From Chitinophagaceae bacterium (GTDB lineage: Bacteria > Bacteroidota > Bacteroidia > Chitinophagales > Chitinophagaceae): 64,000 nt of DNA. This document shows positions 9,753 through 19,076 of the stretch, in pieces. How positions within the stretch are numbered: position 1 is the first letter of the stretch; the number at the start of each line of letters is the position of its first letter. A model generated the notes under the pieces. The model was not told the origin of the DNA. It saw only the letters and a program-made list of their open reading frames with translations, and did not search any database. The position numbers and the translations under genes were made by a program. The DNA lies in contig PMSV01000024.1 in the NCBI GenBank assembly GCA_003168265.1, positions 248,001 to 312,000 on the forward strand, read 5' to 3'.

Positions 9753-10199
9753 ATGAAAAAGATAATTTTTTCAACTGCCCTCACGCTGGCCCTCGGTACT
9801 ACATTCAGCTTCGCATCTACAAAAGATGAGATCGGAGCACAGGTTACCAGTTCATTCAAGAAAGAATTCACCGGAGCCAAGGATGTGCGCTGGGAAAAAG
9901 ACAAAAGCTTTATCAAAGCCACTTTTCTTTTCAACGATCAGGTAATGTTTGCCTATTATAACCCAAATGGAGATCTGATCGGAGTGGTCAGGAATCTTTT
10001 GTCGGACAAACTGCCCTTTAACCTGCTGGAGAATCTTCGGCTTAATTACTCCGAATTCTGGATTACTGACTTATTTGAATTCGCTTCCGAAAGTGAAAGC
10101 ACTTATTATGTCACTCTTCAGACTGCCGATGAAACCCTGACGCTCCAATCAGAAGGCACATCGGGATGGTCTGTCTATAAAAGGGCAAAAAAAAAATAA
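9753..10199 (+). CDS. Small secreted PepSY-like protein, paralogue of 6460-6906
   Basis: Signal peptide MKKIIFSTALTLALGTTFSFAS; FKKEFTGAKDVRWEKDKSFIKATFLFNDQVMFAYYNPNGDLIGVVRNL. Confidence 0.8.
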   Translation: MKKIIFSTALTLALGTTFSFASTKDEIGAQVTSSFKKEFTGAKDVRWEKDKSFIKATFLFNDQVMFAYYNPNGDLIGVVRNLLSDKLPFNLLENLRLNYSEFWITDLFEFASESESTYYVTLQTADETLTLQSEGTSGWSVYKRAKKK

Positions 10200-10230
10200 T
10201 TGATCCGTTAGCGTAGGTTTTGGTTTTGTT

Positions 10231-10259
10231 AAAGTCCTGCAGAGCATGCGGGACTTTTT
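10231..10259 (+). terminator. Rho-independent terminator downstream of the 9753-10199 CDS
   Basis: AAAGTCCTGC-agagcat-GCGGGACTTTTTG: stem plus T-run read directly. Confidence 0.8.
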
Positions 10260-10333
10260 GTGTAAGCGCAGTTTTGCTGAAACGTTCTGTTCCGACTGGG
10301 GGAAAATTTTTATTTTTGCTGAAACCACCAAAA

Positions 10334-11308
10334 ATGAACAGGGGCCAGGTATCTCATTTTATTCAACATCACTACAGGCATTTCAATGCAGCGGCGCTCA
10401 TGGATGCCGCAAAAGCTTATGAAATGCATCTGAACGAGGGAGGGAGGATGATGGTGACTCTGGCGGGGGCCATGAGCACGGCCGAGCTAGGGATCAGCCT
10501 GGCCGAAATGATCAGGCAGGACAAAATTTCAATCATCAGTTGCACCGGGGCCAACCTCGAAGAAGATATTATGAACCTCGTAGCGCACAGTCATTATAAA
10601 CGTGTTCCCAATTACCGGGATTTAAGCCCTAAAGAGGAATGGGAACTGCTGGAAAATCATTATAACCGTGTCACCGATACCTGTATTCCGGAAGAAGAGG
10701 CATTCCGGCGCATTCAACAGCATATCCACAAGATCTGGAAGGATGCCCAGGAGAAGGGAGAACGATATTTTCCGCACGAATACATGTACAAAATGCTATT
10801 AAGCGGAGTGCTGGAACAATATTATGAGATCGACCCCAAGAACAGTTGGATGCTGGCGGCTGCGCAAAAGAATATTCCGATCATTGTTCCTGGTTGGGAG
10901 GACAGCACCATGGGAAATATATTTGCTTCCTACGTGATTAAGGGAGAACTAAAGGCTTACACCATGAAAAGCGGGATCGAATACATGGTGGAACTCAGTG
11001 ATTGGTACCGTAAGAATTCCGGGGGAAAAGGAATAGGATTCTTCCAGATAGGTGGTGGAATTGCGGGAGATTTCCCTATTTGCGTGGTCCCGATGATGTA
11101 CCAGGACCTCGAATGGCATGATGTTCCATTCTGGAGCTATTTCTGCCAGATCTCTGATTCGACCACTTCCTATGGTTCCTATTCCGGTGCAGTGCCGAAT
11201 GAAAAGATTACCTGGGGTAAACTGGATATCCATACTCCTAAATTCATCATCGAAAGCGATGCTACCATTGTGGCTCCATTGATTTTTGCATGGATCCTGG
11301 GGTGGTAA
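10334..11308 (+). CDS. Deoxyhypusine synthase family protein (bacterial homologue)
   Basis: ORF 10220-11308, likely start ATG 10334 (MNRGQVSHFIQHHYRHFNAAALMDAAKAYE). SCTGANLEEDI; FFQIGGGIAGDFPICVVPM; SYSGAVPNEKITWGKLDIHTPKFIIESDATIVAPL. Confidence 0.92.
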   Translation: MNRGQVSHFIQHHYRHFNAAALMDAAKAYEMHLNEGGRMMVTLAGAMSTAELGISLAEMIRQDKISIISCTGANLEEDIMNLVAHSHYKRVPNYRDLSPKEEWELLENHYNRVTDTCIPEEEAFRRIQQHIHKIWKDAQEKGERYFPHEYMYKMLLSGVLEQYYEIDPKNSWMLAAAQKNIPIIVPGWEDSTMGNIFASYVIKGELKAYTMKSGIEYMVELSDWYRKNSGGKGIGFFQIGGGIAGDFPICVVPMMYQDLEWHDVPFWSYFCQISDSTTSYGSYSGAVPNEKITWGKLDIHTPKFIIESDATIVAPLIFAWILGW

Positions 11309-11320
11309 AAAAGTATAGCT

Positions 11321-11818
11321 ATGAATACGAATTCTGAAGAACTCTATCTGGAAGCTGAAGCTGATATTAAAAACAACAATTACGCCGAGGCCTTTAAGAA
11401 ATACGAAAGCATACTCTATGAGGAACCGGATAGTGCGCCCTGCCATAATTCCATGGGTTGGTTATATAAAACCCAGTTTGATGATTATGCCAAAGCGGAA
11501 AATCATTTCCAAACTGCCGTCAAATGCGACCCCCTTTATCCCCATTCCTATTTTCATATTGCCGCCCTGCTGATGGATATGGAAAGAATGGAAGAATTAA
11601 CCAGGCATCTTGATAGATGCCTGAAGGTCAGAACAATTGACAAGTCTTGGGTTTATGGCCGTTATGCGATGATGGAAGAACAGAGGATGGATTATGACAA
11701 AGCAATCCACCATTTTGAATCAGCCATTCTGGCCAGCCAGAATGATGACAAAATAAAAGACTTCAAGCAGGATATCGAGCGTTGCCGGATGAAGATGGAG
11801 ATCAGGAAAAACCGATAA
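11321..11818 (+). CDS. Tetratricopeptide-repeat protein
   Basis: 165 aa; repeated NNYAEAFKKYESILYEEPDSAPCHNSMGWLY / DYAKAENHFQTAVKCDPLYPHSYFHIA / DYDKAIHHFESAI. Confidence 0.85.
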   Translation: MNTNSEELYLEAEADIKNNNYAEAFKKYESILYEEPDSAPCHNSMGWLYKTQFDDYAKAENHFQTAVKCDPLYPHSYFHIAALLMDMERMEELTRHLDRCLKVRTIDKSWVYGRYAMMEEQRMDYDKAIHHFESAILASQNDDKIKDFKQDIERCRMKMEIRKNR

Positions 11819-11826
11819 TGCGGGAA

Positions 11827-12285
11827 TCAGGAGCTGCAGGCGATTTTTCCCACCCGGATGCCGTGCCGGCCCCCTTCAAATTCGGTCTCCATGAAGATTT
11901 CAATCAGGGATTTGGCCAGCTCCAGCGCTATAAATCGGGCTGGAAGACAAATGATATTGGCATCGTTATGTTGCCGGACGAGCTGGGCGATTTCTCCCTG
12001 CCAGCAAAGAGCGGCACGGATATGCTGGTGTTTGTTAGCCGTCATGCAGACTCCATTGGCGGAACCGCAAAACAGGATGCCGAAACAAGATCCTCCGTTT
12101 TCGACACTTTTAGCTACAGGATGAGCGTAATCCGGATAATCGACTGACTTGTTTTCGCCTACTCCGAGATCCGTTACCAAATGACCATTGGAAAGGAGCC
12201 AATTTATGATTTGCTGTTTGTATTCAAAGCCGGCATGGTCACTGCCGATTGCGATGGGTTTAGAAGGATCGAAGGATGCATTCAT
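11827..12285 (-). CDS. rpiB: Ribose 5-phosphate isomerase B
   Basis: ORF 11827-12348; likely start MNASFDPSKPIAIGSDHAGFEYKQQI at 12285; GILFCGSANGVCMTANKHQHIRAALCW. Confidence 0.95.
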   Translation of the reverse strand: MNASFDPSKPIAIGSDHAGFEYKQQIINWLLSNGHLVTDLGVGENKSVDYPDYAHPVAKSVENGGSCFGILFCGSANGVCMTANKHQHIRAALCWQGEIAQLVRQHNDANIICLPARFIALELAKSLIEIFMETEFEGGRHGIRVGKIACSS

Positions 12286-12319
12286 TTTCTCAAGTAAGAT
12301 GCAAATATAGCGAAGCCAT

Positions 12320-12346
12320 AAAAAACAAGCACCCCTTGCGGGGTGC
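12320..12346 (-). terminator. Rho-independent terminator downstream of the CBS/CorC gene
   Basis: Minus strand GCACCCC-gcaa-GGGGTGC followed by TTGTTTTTTAT; perfect 7-bp stem. Confidence 0.85.
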
Positions 12347-12486
12347 ATTGTTACTCCTAACTGACCTATGAAAAATTTTTATTTCTAAATTTTCTTCTCC
12401 CTCTTGGGCTAAGTTGACAAAAAATAAAAGAATGGAGAAAAATTAAGAATGGATTAACCACGCTTTAACAATGGTTAACGGATCGT

Positions 12487-13764
12487 TTATTTAAGGACTT
12501 TCATTCTTACCATTTCAATGCGGGTGTCGCTGACATTCAAGATTTCAAACTCATAATCCCCCACGATGATATGCTCTTTTTGTTTGGGAATAGATTCATG
12601 TTTATTGATGATATATCCTGATAAGGTTTCGGATTCTTCAACAGGAAAATTGAGATTGAATTTGGAATTAAGATAGTCCAGTTCAAGCCTCCCTGAAAAA
12701 ATATATTCATCGGAAGAGATCTTCTTTTCTTCAAATTCCTCTGTATCGTATTCGTCTTTAATATCTCCGAAAATTTCTTCCAGCAGGTCTTCCATCGTAA
12801 CTATCCCCGCAGTTCCGCCAAATTCATCAACGACCCATGCAATGCTCTTTCTTTCGCGGGAAAACTTATTGATTAGATCGGTCGCACTCATGCTCTCAGG
12901 TACTGCTGGAATGGGAAGTAAAATAGATTTGATGAATCCCGGAAATTTAAAAAGGTCCAGTTGGTGGATATAGCCCGCTACATGATCCAGGTTGCCATCA
13001 TAGACAATCAATTTGCTTAATTTGGTGGAAACAAGTTTTAACCTGGCCTCCTCGATGCTGCTGTTCAAGTCGATGCCTTCAATTTCTTTGCGGGGGACCA
13101 GGCATTCCCTCACTTTTACCTTTGGCAGGGAGAGGGCAGCCTGAAACAATTCCGTATTCAGTTCCATATTCTCTTCGATGGCTTCGCCTGTTTGCTGATA
13201 AAAAAATTCAACGCTCCTTGTAGAGAAAACCTCCCTTTCTTCATCAATGCGCAGATTGAACAAGTATTTGAGTATCCATTTGGATATTCCGGAAAACAGG
13301 GAAATCAGGGGTTGAAATAGGCCATGAAAGAAATCGGCGACGCCGGAAAAAAAAGAAAGCAGCGAATCGCTTTTTGCGCGGAACAAGGCCCTGGGCAGCA
13401 GGCTTCCGAAAAGGAGGATGAAAAGAGCCGAGATAAATGTTTCTGCAAGCAGGTGTATTGCATTCACATATCCGCTCGGAATATTGATCCGGGTGATCAG
13501 CCAATTCCAGAAAGGAAGAAGGGTTTCCCCCACCATTAGTCCGAACAGAACCAGGAAAATATTAAAGCCGACAATGGCAGTTCCGATAAAACTGGCAGGC
13601 CTTTCCATTAGCCTGGATAAAACGATGCCGCTATGCAGACCTTGGTTTTTTTTCAGTTCAATCCCCAGTTTATTGGCGCTCACAAAGGCGGATTCCAGAC
13701 CGGCAAAAAAGAAAAGCATCAACCAGGCCACTCCGATCCATATGAAAGTATAGACATTGAGCAT
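12487..13764 (-). CDS. CNNM/hemolysin-C family transporter-associated protein with CBS pair and CorC_HlyC domain (GldE-like candidate)
   Basis: 425 aa; N-terminal TM domain FFFAGLESAFVSANKLGIELKK; CLVPRKEIEGIDLNSSIEEA; WVVDEFGGTAGIVTMEDLLEEIFGDIKDEYD. Confidence 0.92.
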   Translation of the reverse strand: MLNVYTFIWIGVAWLMLFFFAGLESAFVSANKLGIELKKNQGLHSGIVLSRLMERPASFIGTAIVGFNIFLVLFGLMVGETLLPFWNWLITRINIPSGYVNAIHLLAETFISALFILLFGSLLPRALFRAKSDSLLSFFSGVADFFHGLFQPLISLFSGISKWILKYLFNLRIDEEREVFSTRSVEFFYQQTGEAIEENMELNTELFQAALSLPKVKVRECLVPRKEIEGIDLNSSIEEARLKLVSTKLSKLIVYDGNLDHVAGYIHQLDLFKFPGFIKSILLPIPAVPESMSATDLINKFSRERKSIAWVVDEFGGTAGIVTMEDLLEEIFGDIKDEYDTEEFEEKKISSDEYIFSGRLELDYLNSKFNLNFPVEESETLSGYIINKHESIPKQKEHIIVGDYEFEILNVSDTRIEMVRMKVLK

Positions 13765-13787
13765 CAGCTAGAGCGTTTAAATTTCTT

Positions 13788-14354
13788 TCAATTTACAAAA
13801 TCTTCTATGATTTGATCTGCCAATGCATAGGCCCGGTCCAGATCCTTATTGACGATTATCCTGTCGAAATGCTGTTTGAAGGAAATCTCATACGACGCTT
13901 TATTTATCCTGTCCTGCAGGCTTTTCCCGGTCTCCGTGCCTCGGGAAAGCAGCCTCTTTCTCAGTTCATCCAGGGAAGGCGGATCGACAAAAATAGAAAG
14001 GGCGGATTGAGTGTATTGTTGTTGAACGTGGATGGCCCCTTTTACGTCAATATCCAGTACCGGTATCCCTCCCTCCTTCCAGATGCGCTGCAATTCGGAT
14101 TTTAGCGTTCCGTAATAACGGCTTTCATAGACCATTTCCCATTCCACAAATTCCTGGTTGGTGATTTTCTCCTGAAAAGCTTCGGGGCTAAGAAAATAAT
14201 AATCGACTCCTTCCCGCTCAAAAGACCTCTTTTCCCGGGTGGTGGCTGAAACGGAAAAAGAGAGTTTCGGGAACTTAGCCAACAGGTGCCGGGTGATGGA
14301 AGTCTTTCCCGCCCCGGAAGGAGCCGTAATAATGATTAATTTTTTTTCAGTCAT
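13788..14354 (-). CDS. gmk: Guanylate kinase
   Basis: 188 aa; IIITAPSGAGKTSITRHLL P-loop; FSVSATTREKRSFEREGVDYYFLS. Confidence 0.96.
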   Translation of the reverse strand: MTEKKLIIITAPSGAGKTSITRHLLAKFPKLSFSVSATTREKRSFEREGVDYYFLSPEAFQEKITNQEFVEWEMVYESRYYGTLKSELQRIWKEGGIPVLDIDVKGAIHVQQQYTQSALSIFVDPPSLDELRKRLLSRGTETGKSLQDRINKASYEISFKQHFDRIIVNKDLDRAYALADQIIEDFVN

Positions 14355-14365
14355 TTCTCTTTGGC

Positions 14366-15670
14366 TTATATTCTCCTGATCTGCGCGCCCAGCTCCCTCA
14401 GTCTTTCATCTATATATTGGTATCCCCGGTCGATCTGGTCGATGTTTTGAATCGTGCTTTTTCCTTCAGCGCTCAGTGCAGCAATGAGCAGGGCCACGCC
14501 AGCGCGTATATCAGGTGTTGTCATCGTTATGCCGCGGAGCTTTTGTTCTCTCGCTAGTCCGATCACGGCAGCCCGGTGAGGATCGCATAGAATGATCTTT
14601 GCGCCCATATCTATCAGCTTATCTACGAAAAACAACCTGCTTTCGAACATTTTCTGGTGGATCAGGACACTGCCCTTCGCCTGTGTGGCGACTACCAGGA
14701 CGATGCTCAGCAGATCCGGAGTGAATCCCGGCCAGGGATGATCATAAATGGTCAGTACCGAGCCGTCCAAAAAAGTTTGGATCTCATAGATCTCCTGACT
14801 GGGCACATGGATATCATCACCCTTGATATCAAGGTGGATGCCCAATTGCCTGAATTTTTCAGGGATGATGCCCAGGTGTTCTATTCCGGCCTGCCGGATG
14901 GTAATATCGCTCTGTGTCATAGCCGCCAGCCCTATAAAGGATCCTACTTCGATCATATCCGGCAACATGCGGTGTTCGGTTCCACCCAGTTCTCTGACTC
15001 CTTCAATATGCAGGAGATTGCTCCCGATTCCGCTGATTCTTGCCCCCATGCGGATCAGCATTTTGCAGAGTTGCTGGATATATGGCTCGCAAGCAGCATT
15101 GTAAATTTCGGTATTTCCCTCTGCCAGAACGGCGGCCATAATGATATTGGCAGTTCCGGTAACAGAGGGCTCATCGAGCAATAGACTGGTTCCTTTGAGT
15201 ACGGGCGCCGAAAGGCGGAAAAAATATTCATCTGCCTGGTAATCGAATTTGGCGCCAAACTTTCCGAATCCGATCAGATGAGTGTCCAGCCTACGGCGCC
15301 CAATCTTGTCTCCTCCGGGTTTGGCGATATAGGCCTTTTTATACCTTGCCAGTAAGGGTCCGGCAAGCATCACCGATCCGCGGAGCCTACCGCTTTTTTT
15401 GCGGTAATCCTCACTTCGCAGGTATTCCACATTGACCTGGTCCGCCCGGAAGCTGCAGGTATGAGGGTCCAGGCGCTCGGTCCTGACATTCATTTCTCCT
15501 AATAATTCGATCAGGAGATTGACATCTAAAATATCCGGGATATTGCTGATGGTGACCTTTTCGGATGTCAGCAAGACAGCGCTGATGACCTGTAAGGCTT
15601 CATTTTTGGCTCCCTGCGCTGTAATCGAGCCGTTCAGCCTTTTTCCGCCATTTACTTCAAAAGCGTTCAC
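14366..15670 (-). CDS. murA: UDP-N-acetylglucosamine 1-carboxyvinyltransferase
   Basis: 434 aa; FEVNGGKRLNGSITAQGAKNEALQVISA; RLRGSVMLAGPLLARYKKAYIAKPGGDKIGRR; TTPDIRAGVALLIAALSAEG. Confidence 0.96.
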   Translation of the reverse strand: MNAFEVNGGKRLNGSITAQGAKNEALQVISAVLLTSEKVTISNIPDILDVNLLIELLGEMNVRTERLDPHTCSFRADQVNVEYLRSEDYRKKSGRLRGSVMLAGPLLARYKKAYIAKPGGDKIGRRRLDTHLIGFGKFGAKFDYQADEYFFRLSAPVLKGTSLLLDEPSVTGTANIIMAAVLAEGNTEIYNAACEPYIQQLCKMLIRMGARISGIGSNLLHIEGVRELGGTEHRMLPDMIEVGSFIGLAAMTQSDITIRQAGIEHLGIIPEKFRQLGIHLDIKGDDIHVPSQEIYEIQTFLDGSVLTIYDHPWPGFTPDLLSIVLVVATQAKGSVLIHQKMFESRLFFVDKLIDMGAKIILCDPHRAAVIGLAREQKLRGITMTTPDIRAGVALLIAALSAEGKSTIQNIDQIDRGYQYIDERLRELGAQIRRI

Positions 15671-15690
15671 GTTTAAATTCTTGTCTTAAT

Positions 15691-15717
15691 AAAAAAGCGA
15701 TGAGCCCGGCTCATCGC
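15691..15717 (-). terminator. Rho-independent terminator downstream of the DUF4290 gene
   Basis: Perfect 9-bp stem GCGATGAGC-cgg-GCTCATCGC (minus strand) followed by TTTTTATT. Confidence 0.85.
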
Positions 15718-15740
15718 TGCAAACTGTTTTTCTGTTTTTC

Positions 15741-16439
15741 TCAGAATCTTTTCTTCTTGAATTTATTATCTCTGCCGCCGTTGTTGCGGTTGTTATTGTT
15801 CCTTGGCTGGAATTTCTGATTGCGTTTGTTGCGATAATCGCCATAGCCTCCCCGGTCCCTGTTTTCATTGGGGCGGAAGCTTTTCACGTAGGGGGTATTG
15901 GTGAATTCCAATTGCCCTCCCGTAAGGTTTTTGAGTTCGCCCTGAATGGCATCGTCGTGGACAGTCTCCTTATGCCAGTTATTGTAGGCGAGTTTCATGT
16001 AATATGCGATCGCATTTGCAAAACCATTTCGCTTGTCTAATTGCTCCTCCTGGAGCGCTTTATTGATCACGAGCTCAAGATTCTTTCCCAGATGGGAAAA
16101 TTTCGGATAGCGTTTGGGGTAAGGGAGTCTTTTAGGTTTTGATTTCAGGGTTTCCCGGGTTGGAATGGGATAGGGGGAAGAAACCTTTAATTTGAAATCG
16201 GATATCAGGAAAAGATGGTCCCATAATTTATGCCGGAAATCCTCTACATTTTTCAGGTGGGGATTCAGAAATCCCATCAGCTCGATGACAGCATAAGCAT
16301 TTTTCTGACGCTTCTCAGTATCTTCCAGGGAAAGCAGGTATTCGATCATCTTTTGTATATGCCTGCCATATTCCCTGATCACCAAATGGTTCCTTGTGGT
16401 ATTGTATTCCATTTCCATAGCGAAGTAATAATTCAACAA
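15741..16439 (-). CDS. DUF4290 domain-containing protein with Arg/Asn/Gly-rich C-terminal tail
   Basis: 232 aa; MEYNTTRNHLVIREYGRHIQKMIEYLLSLEDTEKRQKNAYAVIELMGFLNPHL...; tail GGYGDYRNKRNQKFQPRNNNNRNNGGRDNKFKKKRF. The start may be the internal Met. Confidence 0.9.
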   Translation of the reverse strand: MLNYYFAMEMEYNTTRNHLVIREYGRHIQKMIEYLLSLEDTEKRQKNAYAVIELMGFLNPHLKNVEDFRHKLWDHLFLISDFKLKVSSPYPIPTRETLKSKPKRLPYPKRYPKFSHLGKNLELVINKALQEEQLDKRNGFANAIAYYMKLAYNNWHKETVHDDAIQGELKNLTGGQLEFTNTPYVKSFRPNENRDRGGYGDYRNKRNQKFQPRNNNNRNNGGRDNKFKKKRF

Positions 16440-16503
16440 ACCTACATGAAATACCGTAAACGGTCAAAGTCGGTTAAAGATTTTATGTCCGGCGCCCTTT
16501 TTC

Positions 16504-16541
16504 AAAAAATAAGGCCCTCATTTCTTTAAAGCGAGGGCCTT
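16504..16541 (-). terminator. Rho-independent terminator downstream of the T9SS-sorted protein gene
   Basis: Minus strand AAGGCCCTC-gctttaaagaaat-GAGGGCCTT-ATTTTTTG. Confidence 0.85.
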
Positions 16542-16565
16542 GAATATTCTGACATGACCTGTAAG

Positions 16566-17756
16566 CTATTCTATGATTATTTTGGTAATGTATTGCAGGT
16601 TATTTCCTTTATCCAGCACATGAAGGTAATAAATTCCGGAAGCGGGTTTGCTGTTCAGGTTCATCCGGATCTGATTTGAGCCGGAGATGGTCACCGGTTC
16701 ATGCTGGATGATTTGCCCCGTGGTGCTGACCAGGTCAAGTTCAAAATTGCCATTCATCACCTGGTCGAATTCGACAACAGCATAACTAACCACCGGGTTG
16801 GGATAGGTATGAAGGCTGGCCATGCCCGGGCTATTGCTCAGGTTTACTGATTTTACTTCAGAATAAATAACGGTTTTTCCATCGGCTGCCGTCCTTTTGA
16901 GACGGAAATATATCTTTCCCAATTGGGCCGAAGGAATGGGGAAATTGTATTGGTAGAAAGCCGGTTGGCCGCCAGCAGTACTGTCTGAAAATTCGGTCCC
17001 GGAAACCAGGAAATGGGACCCATCCGTGCTGTATTCGATATCATAACGGATACCCGGCTCTTCATTTGGGGCCTGCCAACTGACTAACACAGAACCGCTG
17101 TTGCGTGCCGCTGTGAAATCGCTGATTTCAGTTGCCAGGACACTGGCATTGCACCAATAATAGATCAATTTGAAATTTCCCCAGTAATTGGTGATGATCT
17201 GGTCCCCGTAGTTCAAACCTCCACCCCCGATGGAGTTTAGCCCTCCTCCCAAAGTATAGGTGTAACTGACGGTTCCGGTCGATCCCAGATAAGGAGCACT
17301 ATTGGCTGTATTAGTGGAGTCGGGGATATTCTTAAAAAGGCTATCCGGACCATAGGTGATGCTGTCGCCGGGTGACCCGTTAGCCTGCAGGGAGTCCGGC
17401 CCATAGATCTTTGTAAAGGTCTGATCTACAGAAATGCCGGGACCGGTAATGCTGTTGTCAACTATCAGCAGGAAAGAATAACTTTCCGCTGTGCTGGCCA
17501 GGTTCCAGGCGTTGGTGGTGGTCACCCCTGAAATGGTATCGAGGAAACTGATGCAACTCAATGTCCCGATACTCGGATTGAATTTAGGAAAACTGATTGT
17601 TGAGGAGGGGGCATTTGTATTAAGCAAGGTGTCTTCATAAATGACCATATTTGGTGTGACACCTCCGGAGCATAGACATTGTGCGCAGCTATTTAGTGGG
17701 CCCAATGTCAACAGCGATCCACAGATTGCAAGAAACACAGTGTAGACATTTTTCAT
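16566..17756 (-). CDS. Secreted protein with T9SS type A C-terminal sorting domain
   Basis: 396 aa; signal peptide; C-terminus LHTYPNPVVSYAVVEFDQVMNGNFELDLVSTTGQIIQ...SGIYYLHVLDKGNNLQYITKIIIE. Confidence 0.9.
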   Translation of the reverse strand: MKNVYTVFLAICGSLLTLGPLNSCAQCLCSGGVTPNMVIYEDTLLNTNAPSSTISFPKFNPSIGTLSCISFLDTISGVTTTNAWNLASTAESYSFLLIVDNSITGPGISVDQTFTKIYGPDSLQANGSPGDSITYGPDSLFKNIPDSTNTANSAPYLGSTGTVSYTYTLGGGLNSIGGGGLNYGDQIITNYWGNFKLIYYWCNASVLATEISDFTAARNSGSVLVSWQAPNEEPGIRYDIEYSTDGSHFLVSGTEFSDSTAGGQPAFYQYNFPIPSAQLGKIYFRLKRTAADGKTVIYSEVKSVNLSNSPGMASLHTYPNPVVSYAVVEFDQVMNGNFELDLVSTTGQIIQHEPVTISGSNQIRMNLNSKPASGIYYLHVLDKGNNLQYITKIIIE

Positions 17757-17933
17757 GGGTTACTGGATTTGATGGTGAACTATAAGGATTTCTTATTGCT
17801 AAATTATTCTGAATCCGATTGAGTTGCAAAGTGTTTTTACCTTTGGGAGTCTGGTATTAAAACAACCTGTAATCAAGGGCTTTTACGTGTCATTTTAGGG
17901 CCTTCCCAGAGGCATATTTTCAAGATATTTCAT

Positions 17934-19025
17934 ATGGTAAAATCGAAAGTCCTGGTCGATTTGCTCTCTTTCCGGTCTTCCGGTCTTTCACCCTCGGTAA
18001 AACGCTCAATTCTCTTTCATTATCATAGCCTTATAATTCTGAATCCTGACAGGGAATGGGTTTTTGTTCTTGAGGAGGAAGATTCCCTGCCTCCAGATCT
18101 TTCAGGATTTGAAGCGGTCAGTTTCATTCGGGTCAAAAAATGGCCCGGATGGATCGGATGGAGTCTGTGGTATGGGCACAGGTTGCCTGCCCTTTTAAAA
18201 AAACTGAAGGCAGACTGCTTTTTCGGATTGGGATCGGCCGCTTATATTAAAAGGGAAGGGCTCCGCCAGATCATCTGGCTTCCAGGGAAAAGAGGCTTTT
18301 CGGCTGGTAAGGATCAGCATGCCAAATATTGTCACAAACGATTGAAAACTACCCTAGTAACTGCTGATTTAGGTCTTGTCTTTTCCCTCAAAACCAAGGA
18401 AATTCTTGGGCGGGAATGGCCTGGGACAATGCCGTCTCTAAAATTATTCGAAGGTTTTGAGCAGTCTTTTAAGCCCCTGGCTTTGGATGAAAAGGAGGAG
18501 GCAAAAACGAAATTTGCCGGCGGGAAGGAATATTTTCTTTGCCTGGATGGAAAGGGAGAAGCAGAAATAGTCAGTCTTCTAAAGGCATTTTCGATATTCA
18601 AGAAGCGGCAGCAAACCAACATGCGCCTGGTCCTGACAAGCGGAGAGTGGATTAAAGAAAAACTCAGTTTCTACGCATACAGGGAAGAGTTGAGCCTGAC
18701 CGGCGACCTCAAACAGCAAGAATTCAGACTCCTGCTTTCTGGTGCATATGCCTTGATCGACCTGGGCTCGGAGTTCCTCATCGACCTTTATCATGCTTTC
18801 GCGGCCGGGGTACCTGTCCTTGCTGCGGGTAAAGAGTTGACAAAAGAGCCATTCTTTCCGGCCCTGTTTAATGCGGGCTGGCTTGACCCTCAATCCATGG
18901 CCAGAGAATTCATGACGGTTTACACGAATGAAAAACTGCGTTTTTCTAAGATCGAATCGGGAAATCGATACTGGACAGATCATAAAAAGGATTCCGAAGA
19001 AGGCGGAGCATTTGGATTGCTATGA
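17934..19025 (+). CDS. Glycosyltransferase-like protein (GT4-type fold, divergent)
   Basis: 363 aa; FKKRQQTNMRLVLTSG...LSLTGDLKQQEFRLLLSGAYALIDLGSEFLIDLYHAFAAGVPVLAAG resembles the GT4 C-terminal donor domain. Confidence 0.7.
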   Translation: MVKSKVLVDLLSFRSSGLSPSVKRSILFHYHSLIILNPDREWVFVLEEEDSLPPDLSGFEAVSFIRVKKWPGWIGWSLWYGHRLPALLKKLKADCFFGLGSAAYIKREGLRQIIWLPGKRGFSAGKDQHAKYCHKRLKTTLVTADLGLVFSLKTKEILGREWPGTMPSLKLFEGFEQSFKPLALDEKEEAKTKFAGGKEYFLCLDGKGEAEIVSLLKAFSIFKKRQQTNMRLVLTSGEWIKEKLSFYAYREELSLTGDLKQQEFRLLLSGAYALIDLGSEFLIDLYHAFAAGVPVLAAGKELTKEPFFPALFNAGWLDPQSMAREFMTVYTNEKLRFSKIESGNRYWTDHKKDSEEGGAFGLL

Positions 19026-19076
19026 GCAGGCAATCAGGATAAATCGGTGTAAATTGCCCGCTCAGAGAATTGAAAC

